NCBI RefSeq assembly: GCF_017355965.1
Contig: NZ_JAFIQW010000004.1
Location: 372,001-436,000, forward strand
Length of the DNA stretch: 64,000 bases
Direction: 5' to 3'
From: Desertivibrio insolitus
GTDB taxonomy: Bacteria > Actinomycetota > Actinomycetes > Actinomycetales > Microbacteriaceae
Of the stretch, positions 1 to 8,499 are shown piece after piece. The first letter of the stretch is position 1, and each line of letters opens with the position of its first letter. The translations under genes and the position numbers were made by a program. The notes below the pieces were generated by a model. It searched no databases, was not told where the DNA came from, and was given only the letters and a program-made list of their open reading frames with translations.

Positions 1-1
1 G

Positions 2-157
2 CAGGGTGCCCGCGTGAGCGACCTCCGCGGGATCTTCGGCGCCGCCGCCGACCGGGTGCTCGTGTCGACCTCCCGCGCCGTGCTCTCGGCTGGCCCCGCT
101 GGTCTGCGCGACGCGATCCGCCGCGTCACGGGGGAGGTGCGCGAGTGCCTCGCCTAG
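2..157 (+). CDS. pyrF: Orotidine 5'-phosphate decarboxylase, C-terminal fragment
   Basis: Only the last 51 residues are in the window; the gene begins upstream. The reading frame ends GEVRECLA-stop and contains [14 protein letters not shown], which resembles the last barrel strand and phosphate-binding region of the long, actinobacterial-type OMP decarboxylase (last step of UMP synthesis). The product call rests partly on position: in mycobacteria and relatives pyrF sits just before the IHF gene and gmk, the order seen here. The stop lies 13 nt inside the next gene, so the two are translationally linked. The fragment is too short for a secure call from sequence alone. Confidence 0.75.
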   Translation, partial: QGARVSDLRGIFGAAADRVLVSTSRAVLSAGPAGLRDAIRRVTGEVRECLA

Positions 158-1062
158 CCCCGCCCGACGTCGACCGCGTTGCCGCGGCCCGCGCCGCCGT
201 CGCCGCCCGCCGCGCCCGCGCGGCCATCAAGCGCGACGTCGCCACCCGCGCCCGCACCGCGCTCGAGGTCGCTCAGCACGGCTGGTCGCAGCCCGACTCC
301 GCCGAGGGCGGGATGCGCGTGCGCGACCTGCTGCTCGCGGTGCCGACCCTCGGGCCGACGCGCGTCGCGAAGGTGATGGAGGCGCTCAAGATCGCCGACT
401 CCAAGCGCATCGCGGGACTCGGCGTGCGCCAGCGCGCGAAGCTGCTCGACTACCTCGCCCGACGGGAGAACGCCGTGCCCGCCGAGACCCGGCTCGTCGT
501 GCTGGCCGGCCCTACCGCGGTCGGCAAGGGCACCGTGTCGACCTACATCCGCGAGCACTATCCCAACGTGCTGCTGAGCGTCTCGGCGACGACCCGCCCA
601 CCGCGGCCCGGCGAGATCGACGGCGTGCACTACTACTTCGTCGCCGACGAGGAGTTCGATCGCATGATCGAGCACCACGAGTTCCTCGAGTGGGCGACCG
701 TGCACAACGCCTACCGCTACGGCACGCCGCGCCCGCCGATCGAGCGCGCGCTGCAGAAGGGCCGCAGCGTCCTCCTCGAGATCGACATCCAGGGCGCCCG
801 CCAGGTGCGCGAGGCCATGCCGGAGGCCGTGCTCGTCTTCCTGCTGCCGCCGACCTGGGAGGAACTCGTGCGCCGGCTCACCGGCCGCGGCACCGAGAGC
901 CCCGAGGAACAGGAGCGCCGCCTCGCGACCGCGAAGGTCGAGCTGGCGGCCCAGGACGAGTTCGACTTCCGGGTGGTCAACCACGATGTGGCCACCGCGG
1001 CGGCCGAGGTCGTAGAATTGACGCTTGCGCCCGCGCCGGTCCCGCTGCCGGCAGGCGACTAG
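145..1062 (+). CDS. gmk: Guanylate kinase with N-terminal actinobacterial IHF domain
   Basis: 305 residues, GTG start overlapping the end of pyrF by 13 nt. Residues about 10-106 resemble the free-standing mycobacterial-type integration host factor: [11 protein letters not shown], then [14 protein letters not shown] and a helix-hairpin-helix-like [15 protein letters not shown]. Residues about 115-300 are guanylate kinase, which phosphorylates GMP to GDP. The P-loop GPTAVGKGT is at 122-130, with a [20 protein letters not shown]-binding segment and an [12 protein letters not shown] segment after it. In Mycobacterium mihF and gmk are separate neighbours in this same locus, so the protein looks like a fusion of adjacent genes. 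It would combine nucleoid or DNA binding with nucleotide metabolism. No stop codon or internal start with a good Shine-Dalgarno separates the domains. Position before rpoZ and coaBC is the usual one. Confidence 0.93.
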   Translation: MPRLAPPDVDRVAAARAAVAARRARAAIKRDVATRARTALEVAQHGWSQPDSAEGGMRVRDLLLAVPTLGPTRVAKVMEALKIADSKRIAGLGVRQRAKLLDYLARRENAVPAETRLVVLAGPTAVGKGTVSTYIREHYPNVLLSVSATTRPPRPGEIDGVHYYFVADEEFDRMIEHHEFLEWATVHNAYRYGTPRPPIERALQKGRSVLLEIDIQGARQVREAMPEAVLVFLLPPTWEELVRRLTGRGTESPEEQERRLATAKVELAAQDEFDFRVVNHDVATAAAEVVELTLAPAPVPLPAGD

Positions 1063-1112
1063 CTTCCGCGTCCGGGCATCCGCCCGTTCCGCCTCGATCG
1101 TTAGGAGACCCC

Positions 1113-1370
1113 ATGGCCGACCGCCAGCAGGGCATCATCGACCCGCCCATCGACGAGCTGCTCGAGAAGGTCGAGTCGAAGTACGCGCTCGTCATCTTCG
1201 CCTCGAAGCGCGCCCGTCAGATCAACGACTACTACGCCGACCTGCACGAGGGCAGCCTCTTCGACAACGTCGGACCCCTCGTCGACTCGACGATCGATGA
1301 CAAGCCGCTCTCCGTCGCGCTGCACGAGATCAACGAGAACAAGCTCGTCCAGAAGCCCCTCGCCGAGTAG
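1113..1370 (+). CDS. rpoZ: RNA polymerase omega subunit
   Basis: 85 residues starting at ATG with an AGGAG Shine-Dalgarno 6 nt upstream. The conserved omega core is visible: [20 protein letters not shown] followed by [11 protein letters not shown]. Omega assists folding and assembly of beta-prime into core RNA polymerase. The length and the acidic middle ([15 protein letters not shown]) are typical of actinobacterial omega. It lies between gmk and coaBC, the standard order. Confidence 0.96.
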   Translation: MADRQQGIIDPPIDELLEKVESKYALVIFASKRARQINDYYADLHEGSLFDNVGPLVDSTIDDKPLSVALHEINENKLVQKPLAE

Positions 1371-1387
1371 GACTCGGTAGCGGGCGC

Positions 1388-2566
1388 ATGAGGATCGTCG
1401 TCGGGATCACCGGCGGCATCGCGGCCTACAAGGCCGTGAATGTCGTGCGCTCGCTCGTGCTCGCGGGGCACGACGTCCACGTCGTGCCGACCGCGGGCGC
1501 GCTCCGCTTCGTCGGCAAACCGACCCTCGAGGCGATCAGCCGTAACCCGGTGACCGCCGACCTCTACGACGGCGTCGCCGAGGTGCGGCACGTCGCCCTC
1601 GGTCAGAGCGCCGACCTCGTGATCGTCGCGCCGGCCACCGCGAACTTCCTCGCCCGGCTCGCCGCGGGCATCGCCGACGACCTGCTCGGCACCACGATCC
1701 TCGCCAGCGAGGCTCCGGTCGTCGTCGCACCCGCGATGCACACCGAGATGTGGCGCAACCCCGCCACGGTCGCGAACCTCGCGACCCTCCGCTCCCGCGG
1801 GATCCTCGTCGTCGGCCCCGAGAAGGGCCGCCTGACCGGCCAGGACCTCGGCGAGGGCCGGATGTCCGAGCCCGACGACATCGTGGAGGCCGCCCTCGGC
1901 GCCGTCGCTACGCGGGACCTCGCGGGCAAGCGCATCGTCGTCACCGCCGGCGGCACCCGTGAGCCGCTCGACCCCGTGCGCTTCCTCGGCAACCGCTCGA
2001 GCGGCAAACAGGGCGTCGCCCTCGCCGAGGCCGCCGCCCTCCGCGGCGCCGACGTCGTGCTCGTCGCAGCCCACCTCGAAGTGCCGCCGCCCGCCGGCGT
2101 CCGCGTCGAGAAGGTCTCGACGGCCCTCGAGCTCGACGAGGCGGCCCGCCGCCACGCGGCATCCGCCGACGTCGTCGTCATGGCCGCGGCCGTGGCCGAC
2201 TACCGCCCGGCATCCGTGTCGGAGTCGAAGATCAAGAAGGATGCGACGGGGGAGGGCCTCGCCCTCGAGCTCGTGCGCAATCCCGACATCCTCACCGCGC
2301 TGGCCGCCGAGCGGCGGCCGGGCCAGGTGATCATCGGCTTCGCGGCCGAGACTAGCGACGGCCCCGACGACCTGCTGCGCCTCGGCCGGGAGAAGATCGC
2401 CCGCAAGGGCGCCGACTATCTCGTCCTCAACAGGGTCGGCTGGAGCGAGGGCTTCGCAACGGACGGTAACGCCGTCGTCATCGTGGATGCGGCCGGAGAT
2501 ATAGTGGCCGAGGCCGCCGGCACGAAGCTCGAGGTGGCCCACCGCATCCTCGATCTGCTCCGCTGA
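1388..2566 (+). CDS. coaBC: Bifunctional phosphopantothenoylcysteine decarboxylase / phosphopantothenate-cysteine ligase
   Basis: 392 residues. Performs two consecutive steps of coenzyme A synthesis: ligation of cysteine to 4'-phosphopantothenate, then FMN-dependent decarboxylation. The N-terminal flavoprotein domain (CoaC) starts [11 protein letters not shown], has active-site His68 in VRHVALG and a PAMHTEMW clamp at 115-122, where actinobacteria have His in place of the Asn of E. coli. The CoaB half starts near residue 181 with [20 protein letters not shown]; the KIKK motif is at 281-284. It begins 17 nt after the rpoZ stop and is probably in the same operon. A GCA-TCC codon pair occurs twice. 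Confidence 0.96.
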   Translation: MRIVVGITGGIAAYKAVNVVRSLVLAGHDVHVVPTAGALRFVGKPTLEAISRNPVTADLYDGVAEVRHVALGQSADLVIVAPATANFLARLAAGIADDLLGTTILASEAPVVVAPAMHTEMWRNPATVANLATLRSRGILVVGPEKGRLTGQDLGEGRMSEPDDIVEAALGAVATRDLAGKRIVVTAGGTREPLDPVRFLGNRSSGKQGVALAEAAALRGADVVLVAAHLEVPPPAGVRVEKVSTALELDEAARRHAASADVVVMAAAVADYRPASVSESKIKKDATGEGLALELVRNPDILTALAAERRPGQVIIGFAAETSDGPDDLLRLGREKIARKGADYLVLNRVGWSEGFATDGNAVVIVDAAGDIVAEAAGTKLEVAHRILDLLR

Positions 2567-2654
2567 CGCCCGCGCTCGCGTGGCCGCCCCGGGCGGACGC
2601 CGCGGTTCCGGACGCAGCCGCGTCCTCCCCGCCCAACCCCGGAGACGGAGTCCC

Positions 2655-3854
2655 ATGAGCAGCACGAACCTGCGCCTGTTCACCTCGGAATCGGTGACGG
2701 AAGGTCACCCCGACAAGATCTGCGACCAGATCTCCGACAGCATCCTCGACGCCCTCCTCGCCGCCGACCCGAACGCCCGGTCGGCCGTCGAGACCATGGT
2801 GACGACCGGCCTCGTGCACGTCGCGGGCGAGGTCACGACCTCCGGCTACGTCGACATCCCGACCATCGTGCGCAACACGATCACGAACATCGGCTACGAC
2901 TCCTCCAAGGTGGGCTTCGACGGCGCGAGCTGCGGCGTCGAGGTCTCGATCGGCGCGCAGTCGCCCGACATCGCCCAGGGCGTCGACTCCGCCTACGAGG
3001 TGCGCGAGGGGCACGCCAAGGACCCGCTCGACGCGCAGGGCGCCGGCGACCAGGGCATCATGTTCGGCTTCGCGACGACCGAGACGCCGCAGTACATGCC
3101 GCTGCCGATCTGGCTCGCCCACCGTCTCGCCGAGCGCCTCGCCGCCGTGCGCAAGTCCGGCGAGCTGCCCTACCTCCGTCCCGACGGCAAGACCCAGGTC
3201 ACCATCGGCTACGAGGGCAGCGTGCCCCGCACCGTCGAGACCATCGTGCTCTCCACGCAGCACTCGCCGAACGTGCGCAACGAGCAGCTCTTCGCCGAGA
3301 TCGAGGCGCACGTCATCCGCCCCGTGCTCGCGACCGTCGAGCTCGACTCGCGTGCCACGCGCATCCTGATCAACCCCACCGGGCGGTTCGAGATCGGCGG
3401 CCCGCAGGGCGATGCCGGCCTCACCGGCCGCAAGATCATCGTCGACACCTACGGCGGCGCCGCCCGCCACGGCGGCGGCGCGTTCAGCGGCAAGGACCCG
3501 TCGAAGGTCGACCGCTCCGCCGCCTACGCCATGCGCTGGGTCGCGAAGAACGCGGTCGCCGCGGGGCTCGCCGACCGGCTCGAGCTGCAGGTCGCCTACG
3601 CCATCGGCAAGGCCGCCCCCGTCGGGCTGTACGTCGAGACGTTCGGCACCGCGCGGGTGCCGGAGGAGCGCATCATCTCGGCGATCAACGAGGTCTTCGA
3701 CCTGCGGCCCGCCGCGATCATCCGCGACCTCGACCTGCTGCGCCCGATCTACGCCCGCACCGCCGCGTACGGGCACTTCGGCCGCGACCTGCCGGAGCTC
3801 TCGTGGGAGCGGCTCGACCGCGTCGACGCCCTCGCGAGCGCCGCCGGGCTCTGA
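2655..3854 (+). CDS. metK: S-adenosylmethionine synthetase
   Basis: 399 residues; makes S-adenosylmethionine from ATP and methionine. The ATG at 2655 is preceded by GGAGACGGAG and followed by the family N-terminus [25 protein letters not shown] at 17-21 is the ATP/Mg motif. [10 protein letters not shown] and the phosphate loop [16 protein letters not shown] are also present. Length is normal for the family. The 88-nt gap before it has a small hairpin (GGACGC/GCGTCC, 2610-2625) but nothing resembling a SAM riboswitch. Placement after coaBC and before priA is the usual actinobacterial order. Confidence 0.97.
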   Translation: MSSTNLRLFTSESVTEGHPDKICDQISDSILDALLAADPNARSAVETMVTTGLVHVAGEVTTSGYVDIPTIVRNTITNIGYDSSKVGFDGASCGVEVSIGAQSPDIAQGVDSAYEVREGHAKDPLDAQGAGDQGIMFGFATTETPQYMPLPIWLAHRLAERLAAVRKSGELPYLRPDGKTQVTIGYEGSVPRTVETIVLSTQHSPNVRNEQLFAEIEAHVIRPVLATVELDSRATRILINPTGRFEIGGPQGDAGLTGRKIIVDTYGGAARHGGGAFSGKDPSKVDRSAAYAMRWVAKNAVAAGLADRLELQVAYAIGKAAPVGLYVETFGTARVPEERIISAINEVFDLRPAAIIRDLDLLRPIYARTAAYGHFGRDLPELSWERLDRVDALASAAGL

Positions 3855-3877
3855 CCGGCGGCCGCCGCCCGCGCCGC

Positions 3878-3883
3878 TACGCT
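3878..3883 (+). promoter_or_regulatory. -10 box (TACGCT) for the priA leader ORF
   Basis: TACGCT fits TAnnnT and ends 6 nt before the GTG at 3890. Transcription should therefore begin at or next to that GTG, giving a leaderless mRNA. The same hexamer precedes hisE. I see no convincing -35 element at the right distance. Confidence 0.5.
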
Positions 3884-3889
3884 TCCGGC

Positions 3890-3958
3890 GTGTCAGGGAC
3901 GCGGAGGAGCGCGGGAACGCCGTCGTTGTCGGCGGCGCAGGGCAGGGTGACGCCGTGA
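3890..3958 (+). CDS. Putative leaderless 22-residue leader peptide coupled to priA
   Basis: GTG at 3890 opens a 22-codon frame (MSGTRRSAGT...GRVTP) that ends TGA at 3956-3958. The priA GTG start is at 3955-3957, so stop and start share GTGA. The leader start lies 6 nt after a TAnnnT box. A ribosome finishing the leader would be placed on the priA start, which has only a weak Shine-Dalgarno of its own. The peptide is Arg/Ser/Gly-rich and resembles nothing I know. The alternative is that the frame is fortuitous and the region is simply the 5' UTR of priA. Confidence 0.4.
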   Translation: MSGTRRSAGTPSLSAAQGRVTP

Positions 3959-5928
3959 TCGCTCGCGTGCTCGTCGACTCCCCGCTGCCGCAGCTCGACC
4001 GGCTGTTCGATTACGCCGTGCCCGAGGCCCTGCGGGCGGACATCGCCGTCGGCATCCGGGTGCGCGTGCCGCTGCGGAGCGCCGGCAGGATCGCCGACGC
4101 GTTCGTCGTCGAACTCGCCGAGACCGGATCGTTCGGCGGCAACCTGAGCGACGTCGACGCGATCGTCTCGACCGCCCCCGTGCTGACGCCAGAGGTGTAC
4201 ACGCTCGCCCGCGCCGTCGCCGACCGGGCCGCCGGCAGCGCGATCGACGTCGTGCGGCTCGCCGTGCCCAAGCGCCAGGTGCGCGTCGAGAAGGCCTGGC
4301 TCGCGGCCCTCGCGGCCGGCGGCATCCCGGCCCGGGCCGAGGTCACCGCCGCTTCCGTAACGGGCTACCCGTCCGGACTCGTCGAGACCGCGATCCACGA
4401 GCGCCGCCGCCTCGCGCTCGACGCGATCCCGCACCCCGTGCTGCTCCCGCCCCGCCCCGGGCACGACGCCTCGTGGGTCGGCGCCTGGGCGCTCACGCTC
4501 GCCCAGGCCGCGACGCAGGCGATCGACTCCGGCGGCTCGGCGATCCTCGCCGTGCCGGACTACCGCGACCAGGAGCAGCTGCTCGCGGCGCTGGCGACCC
4601 TGCTGCCGCCCGACCGGGTGGTGCGCCTCGACGCCCGCCAGTCCGGGCCCGACCGCTACCGCGCGTTCCTCGCCTGCCTCGGCGACGACCCGCTCGTCAT
4701 CGTCGGCACCCGCTCCGCCGTCTACGCCCCGGCGAAGAAGCTGGCACTCATCGCCGTGTGGGACGACGGCGACCCGCTCCACTCCGAGCCGCTCGCCCCC
4801 TACGTGCACGCCCGCGACGCCGCACTCGTGCGCCAGGGTCAGCAGGGCTGCGCGCTCCTGCTCGCCGGGCACGCCCGCAGCACCGAGGTGGAGCGGCTCG
4901 TCGAGCTCGGCTACGCGGCATCCGTCGGCCCGGCGCCCGCCGTCACCCCGCACGTCGTGCCGACCGCGCACCAGACCGGGGGAGACCGCCTCGCCCAGCT
5001 CGCCCGCATCCCGTCGGCGGCCTGGCGCGCGGCCAGGGAGGCGCTCAGCGACGGGCCGGTGCTCGTGCAGGTCGCGCGACCGGGGTACACGCCCGCGCTC
5101 GCCTGCCGCGACTGCGGCTCCGCCGCCCGCTGCCGCCGCTGCGAGGGGCCGCTGACCGTCACCCACAGCGGCGCCGTGCCCTCCTGCGCCTGGTGCGGCG
5201 CGCTCGCCACCGGCTGGGAGTGCTCGGTCTGCGGCGGCACCCACCTGCGCCCCGCCGGGGTCGGCGCGAGCCGCACCGCCGACGAGCTCGGCCGCGCGTT
5301 CCCCGGGGTCCGCGTGATCGTCTCCGACGGCGAGCGGCCGCTCCTCGCGGTCGACGACCGTCCCGCCCTCGTCATCGCGACCCGCGGCGCCGAGCCCCTC
5401 GCCCAGGGCGGCTACCGGGCCGTGCTGCTCCTCGACGGGGAGCGGATGCTCGCGCGCGAGAGCCTCCGCGTCGCCGAGGACTGCCTGCGCTGGTGGGCCA
5501 ACGCCGCAGCCCTCGCCTCCCCGCGCGCGCCCGTCGTGCTCGTCGGGGTCGGCGGCGCGCTCGCCTCCGCCCTCGCCACCTGGCGCCTGCCCGAGTTCGC
5601 GCGGCAGGAGCTCGCGGACCGGCGGCGCCTGCGCTTCCCGCCCGCGGTTCGCGTCGCCTCCGTCACCGGCACGCTCGACAGCGTGCAGCGCGCCCTCGAT
5701 GCGCTCGACGACCCCGACGTGCTCGGTCCCGTCGACGTGCCGAGCGGGGGAGTGCGCGCCATCGTCCGCTTCGACTACGCCCGCGGGCACGCCGTCGCCG
5801 AGGCGCTCCGCGGCGCCGTCATCACGGGAGCAGTGAGCCGGCGGAAGTCCCTCAAGGGAGGCGACCGGCGGCCCGCGCCTACACTCAGAGTGCGGTTCGA
5901 CGACAGCGAGCCCTTCGACGACCAGTGA
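3955..5928 (+). CDS. priA: Primosomal replication restart protein PriA, helicase-inactive actinobacterial form
   Basis: 657 residues from GTG. The N-terminus VLVDSPLPQLDRLFDYAVP is the DNA-binding start of PriA, which recognises stalled forks and loads the replicative helicase. The eight-cysteine zinc module is complete (residues about 384-427: CRDC, CRRC, CAWC, CSVC). The helicase signatures are missing. There is no GxTGSGKT Walker A, and where the DEEH box is expected the sequence reads WDDGDPLH (269-276). Loss of ATPase motifs is known for actinobacterial PriA and suggests a structural role. The CDS overlaps the small leader ORF by 4 nt and is followed 13 nt later by fmt. No other in-frame ATG, GTG or TTG lies close upstream. 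Confidence 0.9.
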   Translation: MIARVLVDSPLPQLDRLFDYAVPEALRADIAVGIRVRVPLRSAGRIADAFVVELAETGSFGGNLSDVDAIVSTAPVLTPEVYTLARAVADRAAGSAIDVVRLAVPKRQVRVEKAWLAALAAGGIPARAEVTAASVTGYPSGLVETAIHERRRLALDAIPHPVLLPPRPGHDASWVGAWALTLAQAATQAIDSGGSAILAVPDYRDQEQLLAALATLLPPDRVVRLDARQSGPDRYRAFLACLGDDPLVIVGTRSAVYAPAKKLALIAVWDDGDPLHSEPLAPYVHARDAALVRQGQQGCALLLAGHARSTEVERLVELGYAASVGPAPAVTPHVVPTAHQTGGDRLAQLARIPSAAWRAAREALSDGPVLVQVARPGYTPALACRDCGSAARCRRCEGPLTVTHSGAVPSCAWCGALATGWECSVCGGTHLRPAGVGASRTADELGRAFPGVRVIVSDGERPLLAVDDRPALVIATRGAEPLAQGGYRAVLLLDGERMLARESLRVAEDCLRWWANAAALASPRAPVVLVGVGGALASALATWRLPEFARQELADRRRLRFPPAVRVASVTGTLDSVQRALDALDDPDVLGPVDVPSGGVRAIVRFDYARGHAVAEALRGAVITGAVSRRKSLKGGDRRPAPTLRVRFDDSEPFDDQ

Positions 5929-5941
5929 CTCTGGAGTACCC

Positions 5942-6859
5942 CTGAAGCTCGTCTTCGCCGGCAGCCCGGCCGCCGCCGTCCCGACCCTGCGCGCCCTTGC
6001 CGCCTCCTCTCACGACGTGGCCCTCGTGATCACCCGCGAGGACTCGCCGCAGGGGCGCAAGCGCGTGCTGACGCCGACGCCCGTGGCCGCCGCCGCCGAG
6101 GAGCTCGGCATCCCCGTGCTCCGCACCAATCGGCTGCGCGCCGAGGCGGAGGACGCCGTCGTCGGTCGCGGCTTCGACCTCGGCGTCATCGTCGCCTACG
6201 GCGGGCTCGTGCGCGAGCCGCTGCTCTCCGCGCCCCGGCTCGGCTGGATCAACCTGCACTTCTCGCTGCTGCCCCGGTGGCGCGGCGCCGCCCCCGTGCA
6301 GCGCGCGCTCATCGCGGGCGACGACGTCACGGGCGCGAGCGTCTTCCAGCTCGTGCCCGAGCTCGACGCCGGCGACGTCTACGGCATGCTCACGCAGCAG
6401 ATCGGTGCCCGCGAGACCGCGGGGCACCTGCTCGACACGCTCGCGGATGCCGGAGCGCCGCTCGTCACGCGGGTCGTCGACGCCCTGGCATCCGGCACCG
6501 CCCGCGCCGAACCGCAGGTCGGCGACGTCACGCTCGCGCCGAAGCTCACGCTCGACGACGCCCGCCTCGACTGGTCGGAGCCCGCCGTCATGCTCGACGC
6601 GAGGATCCGCGGCGTCACGCCGGAGCCCGGCGCGTTCACGTTGCTCGGCGGCGAACGGTTCAAGATCCACGAGGCACACCTCGCCCGCGACGCCGCCGCG
6701 CTCGCGCCCGGCGCGTTCGCCCTGCGCGAGGGCCGCGTGCTCGTCGGCACCGGCACGCATCCGCTCGAGCTCGTCACCGTGCAGCCCGCCGGCAAGAAGG
6801 CGATGGCCGCGACCGACTGGTGGCGCGGCTCCGGCGCCGAGGGGCTGGTCGCCGAATGA
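5942..6859 (+). CDS. fmt: Methionyl-tRNA formyltransferase (probable CTG start)
   Basis: 305 residues if read from CTG at 5942. Formylates initiator Met-tRNA using 10-formyl-tetrahydrofolate. The family N-terminus xLVFAGSPAAAVPTL begins exactly at this CTG, and GGAG lies 5 nt before it. The frame has no ATG, GTG or TTG between the priA stop and the GTG at 6017, and starting at 6017 would delete the first strand of the Rossmann fold. Catalytic Asn104 and His106 lie in INLHFSLLPRWRGAAP, and the catalytic Asp is in LDAGD (141-145). The C-terminal OB-like domain ends with LELVTVQPAGKKAM. The stop overlaps the rsmB start (ATGA). The non-standard start is inferred from sequence only. Confidence 0.93.
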   Translation: MKLVFAGSPAAAVPTLRALAASSHDVALVITREDSPQGRKRVLTPTPVAAAAEELGIPVLRTNRLRAEAEDAVVGRGFDLGVIVAYGGLVREPLLSAPRLGWINLHFSLLPRWRGAAPVQRALIAGDDVTGASVFQLVPELDAGDVYGMLTQQIGARETAGHLLDTLADAGAPLVTRVVDALASGTARAEPQVGDVTLAPKLTLDDARLDWSEPAVMLDARIRGVTPEPGAFTLLGGERFKIHEAHLARDAAALAPGAFALREGRVLVGTGTHPLELVTVQPAGKKAMAATDWWRGSGAEGLVAE

Positions 6860-8259
6860 CCGGTCCCGCCCGCCGGCAGCCCCGCCCGCCGCGCCGACCC
6901 CCGCAGTCGCGGGTGCAGCCCGCGCGCCGGCTCGCCTACGACGTCGTGCACGCCGTCGACGAGTCCGACGCCTACGCGAACCTCCTGCTGCCCGCACGCC
7001 TGCGCCGCGCGAAGCTCAGCGCGCAGGACGCCGCACTCGCGACCGAGCTCACCTACGGCACGCTCCGCCGCCGCGGCTACTACGACCGCGTCATCGCGCT
7101 CGCGTCGGGCCGGCAGATCGACCGCATCGACTCGCCCGTGCTCGACGTGCTCCGCCTCGCCGCCCACCAGCTGCTCTCCATGCGCACCGCCCCGCACGCC
7201 GTCGTCGACGAGGCCGTGTCGCTCGCGCGGCAGGTCGCGCCGCAGGCATCCGGCTTCGTCAACGCCGTGCTGCGCGGCATCACCCGCGCGGAGCCCGAGG
7301 AGTGGCGGGAGCGCGCGCTCGAGGGGGCGCGGTCCGACGACGAACGGCTCGCGATCGCCGAGGCTCACCCCGTCTGGGTCGTCCGCGCGCTGCGCACCGC
7401 CCTCGAGGCCGAGGACCGCGGGCACGAACTCGGCGACCTGCTCGCCGCCGACAACGGCTCGCCCCGCGTCTCGCTCGTCGCCCTGCCGGGGCTCGCCGAC
7501 GTCGCCGAGGTCGGGCCGCCCGCGCGGTTCAGCCCCGTCGGCGCCGCGGCGAGGGCCGGCGACCCGTCGGATCACCCGCTCGTGGCATCCGGCCGCGCCC
7601 GCGTGCAGGACGAGGGCTCGCAGCTCGCGGCGCTCGCCCTGAGCCGCGCCCGCCCGATCGAGGCGGGGGAGCGCTGGCTCGACCTCTGCGCCGGCCCCGG
7701 CGGCAAGGCCGCCCTGCTCGCCGCCGAGGCCGCGGGCGGCGGCGCGACCCTCGTCGCCAACGAGCTCGTGCCCGCCCGCGTCGACCTCGTGCGCAACGCC
7801 CTCGCCGCGCTGCCCGAGCCGCCCGAGGTGCGGCAGGGCGACGGCACGCTGTACGGCCGAGACGAGCCCGCGACCTACGACCGCATCATGCTGGATGCGC
7901 CGTGCACCGGGCTCGGCGCGCTCCGCCGCCGTCCCGAGGCGCGCTGGCGCAAGCAGCCGTCGGATGTCGCGGAGCTCGCCACCCTGCAGCAGTCCCTGCT
8001 CCGCAGCGCCCTCGACGCCGTCAAGCCGGGCGGCCTCGTGGCGTACGTGACGTGCTCCCCGCACCTCGCCGAGACGCGCGCGATCGTCGAGAGCGTGCTG
8101 CGGGACCGGCCCGACGTGGAGCGCCTCGACACGGCATCCGTGCTGCAGAGCGTCGCCCGCGACGAGCTCGACCTCGCCGGCGACCCCCACCGCGTGCAGC
8201 TGTGGCCGCACCGCCACAACACCGACGCGATGTCGATCCAGCTGCTGCAGCGGCACTGA
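6856..8259 (+). CDS. rsmB: 16S rRNA (cytosine-967-C5) methyltransferase RsmB/Sun
   Basis: 467 residues, ATG overlapping the fmt stop (ATGA). Methylates C967 of 16S rRNA in the small subunit. The first ~140 residues form a NusB-like RNA-binding domain after a basic Arg/Pro-rich tail. The SAM domain starts with LDLCAGPGGKAALLA. The two catalytic-cycle cysteines of m5C methyltransferases are both present, in DAPCTGLGALRRRPEARW and in YVTCSPHLAET. The fmt-rsmB-rpe order matches other actinobacteria. Five codon positions use GCATCC or GGATGC. Confidence 0.94.
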   Translation: MTGPARRQPRPPRRPPQSRVQPARRLAYDVVHAVDESDAYANLLLPARLRRAKLSAQDAALATELTYGTLRRRGYYDRVIALASGRQIDRIDSPVLDVLRLAAHQLLSMRTAPHAVVDEAVSLARQVAPQASGFVNAVLRGITRAEPEEWRERALEGARSDDERLAIAEAHPVWVVRALRTALEAEDRGHELGDLLAADNGSPRVSLVALPGLADVAEVGPPARFSPVGAAARAGDPSDHPLVASGRARVQDEGSQLAALALSRARPIEAGERWLDLCAGPGGKAALLAAEAAGGGATLVANELVPARVDLVRNALAALPEPPEVRQGDGTLYGRDEPATYDRIMLDAPCTGLGALRRRPEARWRKQPSDVAELATLQQSLLRSALDAVKPGGLVAYVTCSPHLAETRAIVESVLRDRPDVERLDTASVLQSVARDELDLAGDPHRVQLWPHRHNTDAMSIQLLQRH

Positions 8260-8487
8260 CGGCTCGCCGCCAATCGCCGCCCACCCACAGCACCGGCGCA
8301 AATCATGAGCCGCGCGGCGACACGCCGACCACCCTCGGCGCGCCGCTCCCACCACTCATGAGTCGCACCGGCCCGCTCACGGCGCAGGTCTCCTGCCGTG
8401 CCGTGCCCGGCTCCTGATCCAGAACGTGGGCTCCGGAACCGGCGACACGACAGCCCGTCCCGGCGAACCCGCCCAGCCACCCCTCAG

Positions 8488-8493
8488 TAGGCT
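8488..8493 (+). promoter_or_regulatory. -10 box (TAGGCT) for leaderless rpe
   Basis: TAGGCT ends exactly 6 nt before the rpe GTG, so the transcript probably begins at the start codon. The identical arrangement precedes polA. The upstream gap (8260-8487) holds no gene or terminator I can recognise; the only pattern is CATGAG occurring twice. Confidence 0.55.
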
Positions 8494-8499
8494 TGCCGG

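Noticed and set aside
2567-2654. SAM riboswitch before metK
   Set aside because: The 88-nt gap is very GC-rich and has only a 6-bp hairpin; no SAM-I, SAM-II or SAM-IV core could be aligned by eye.
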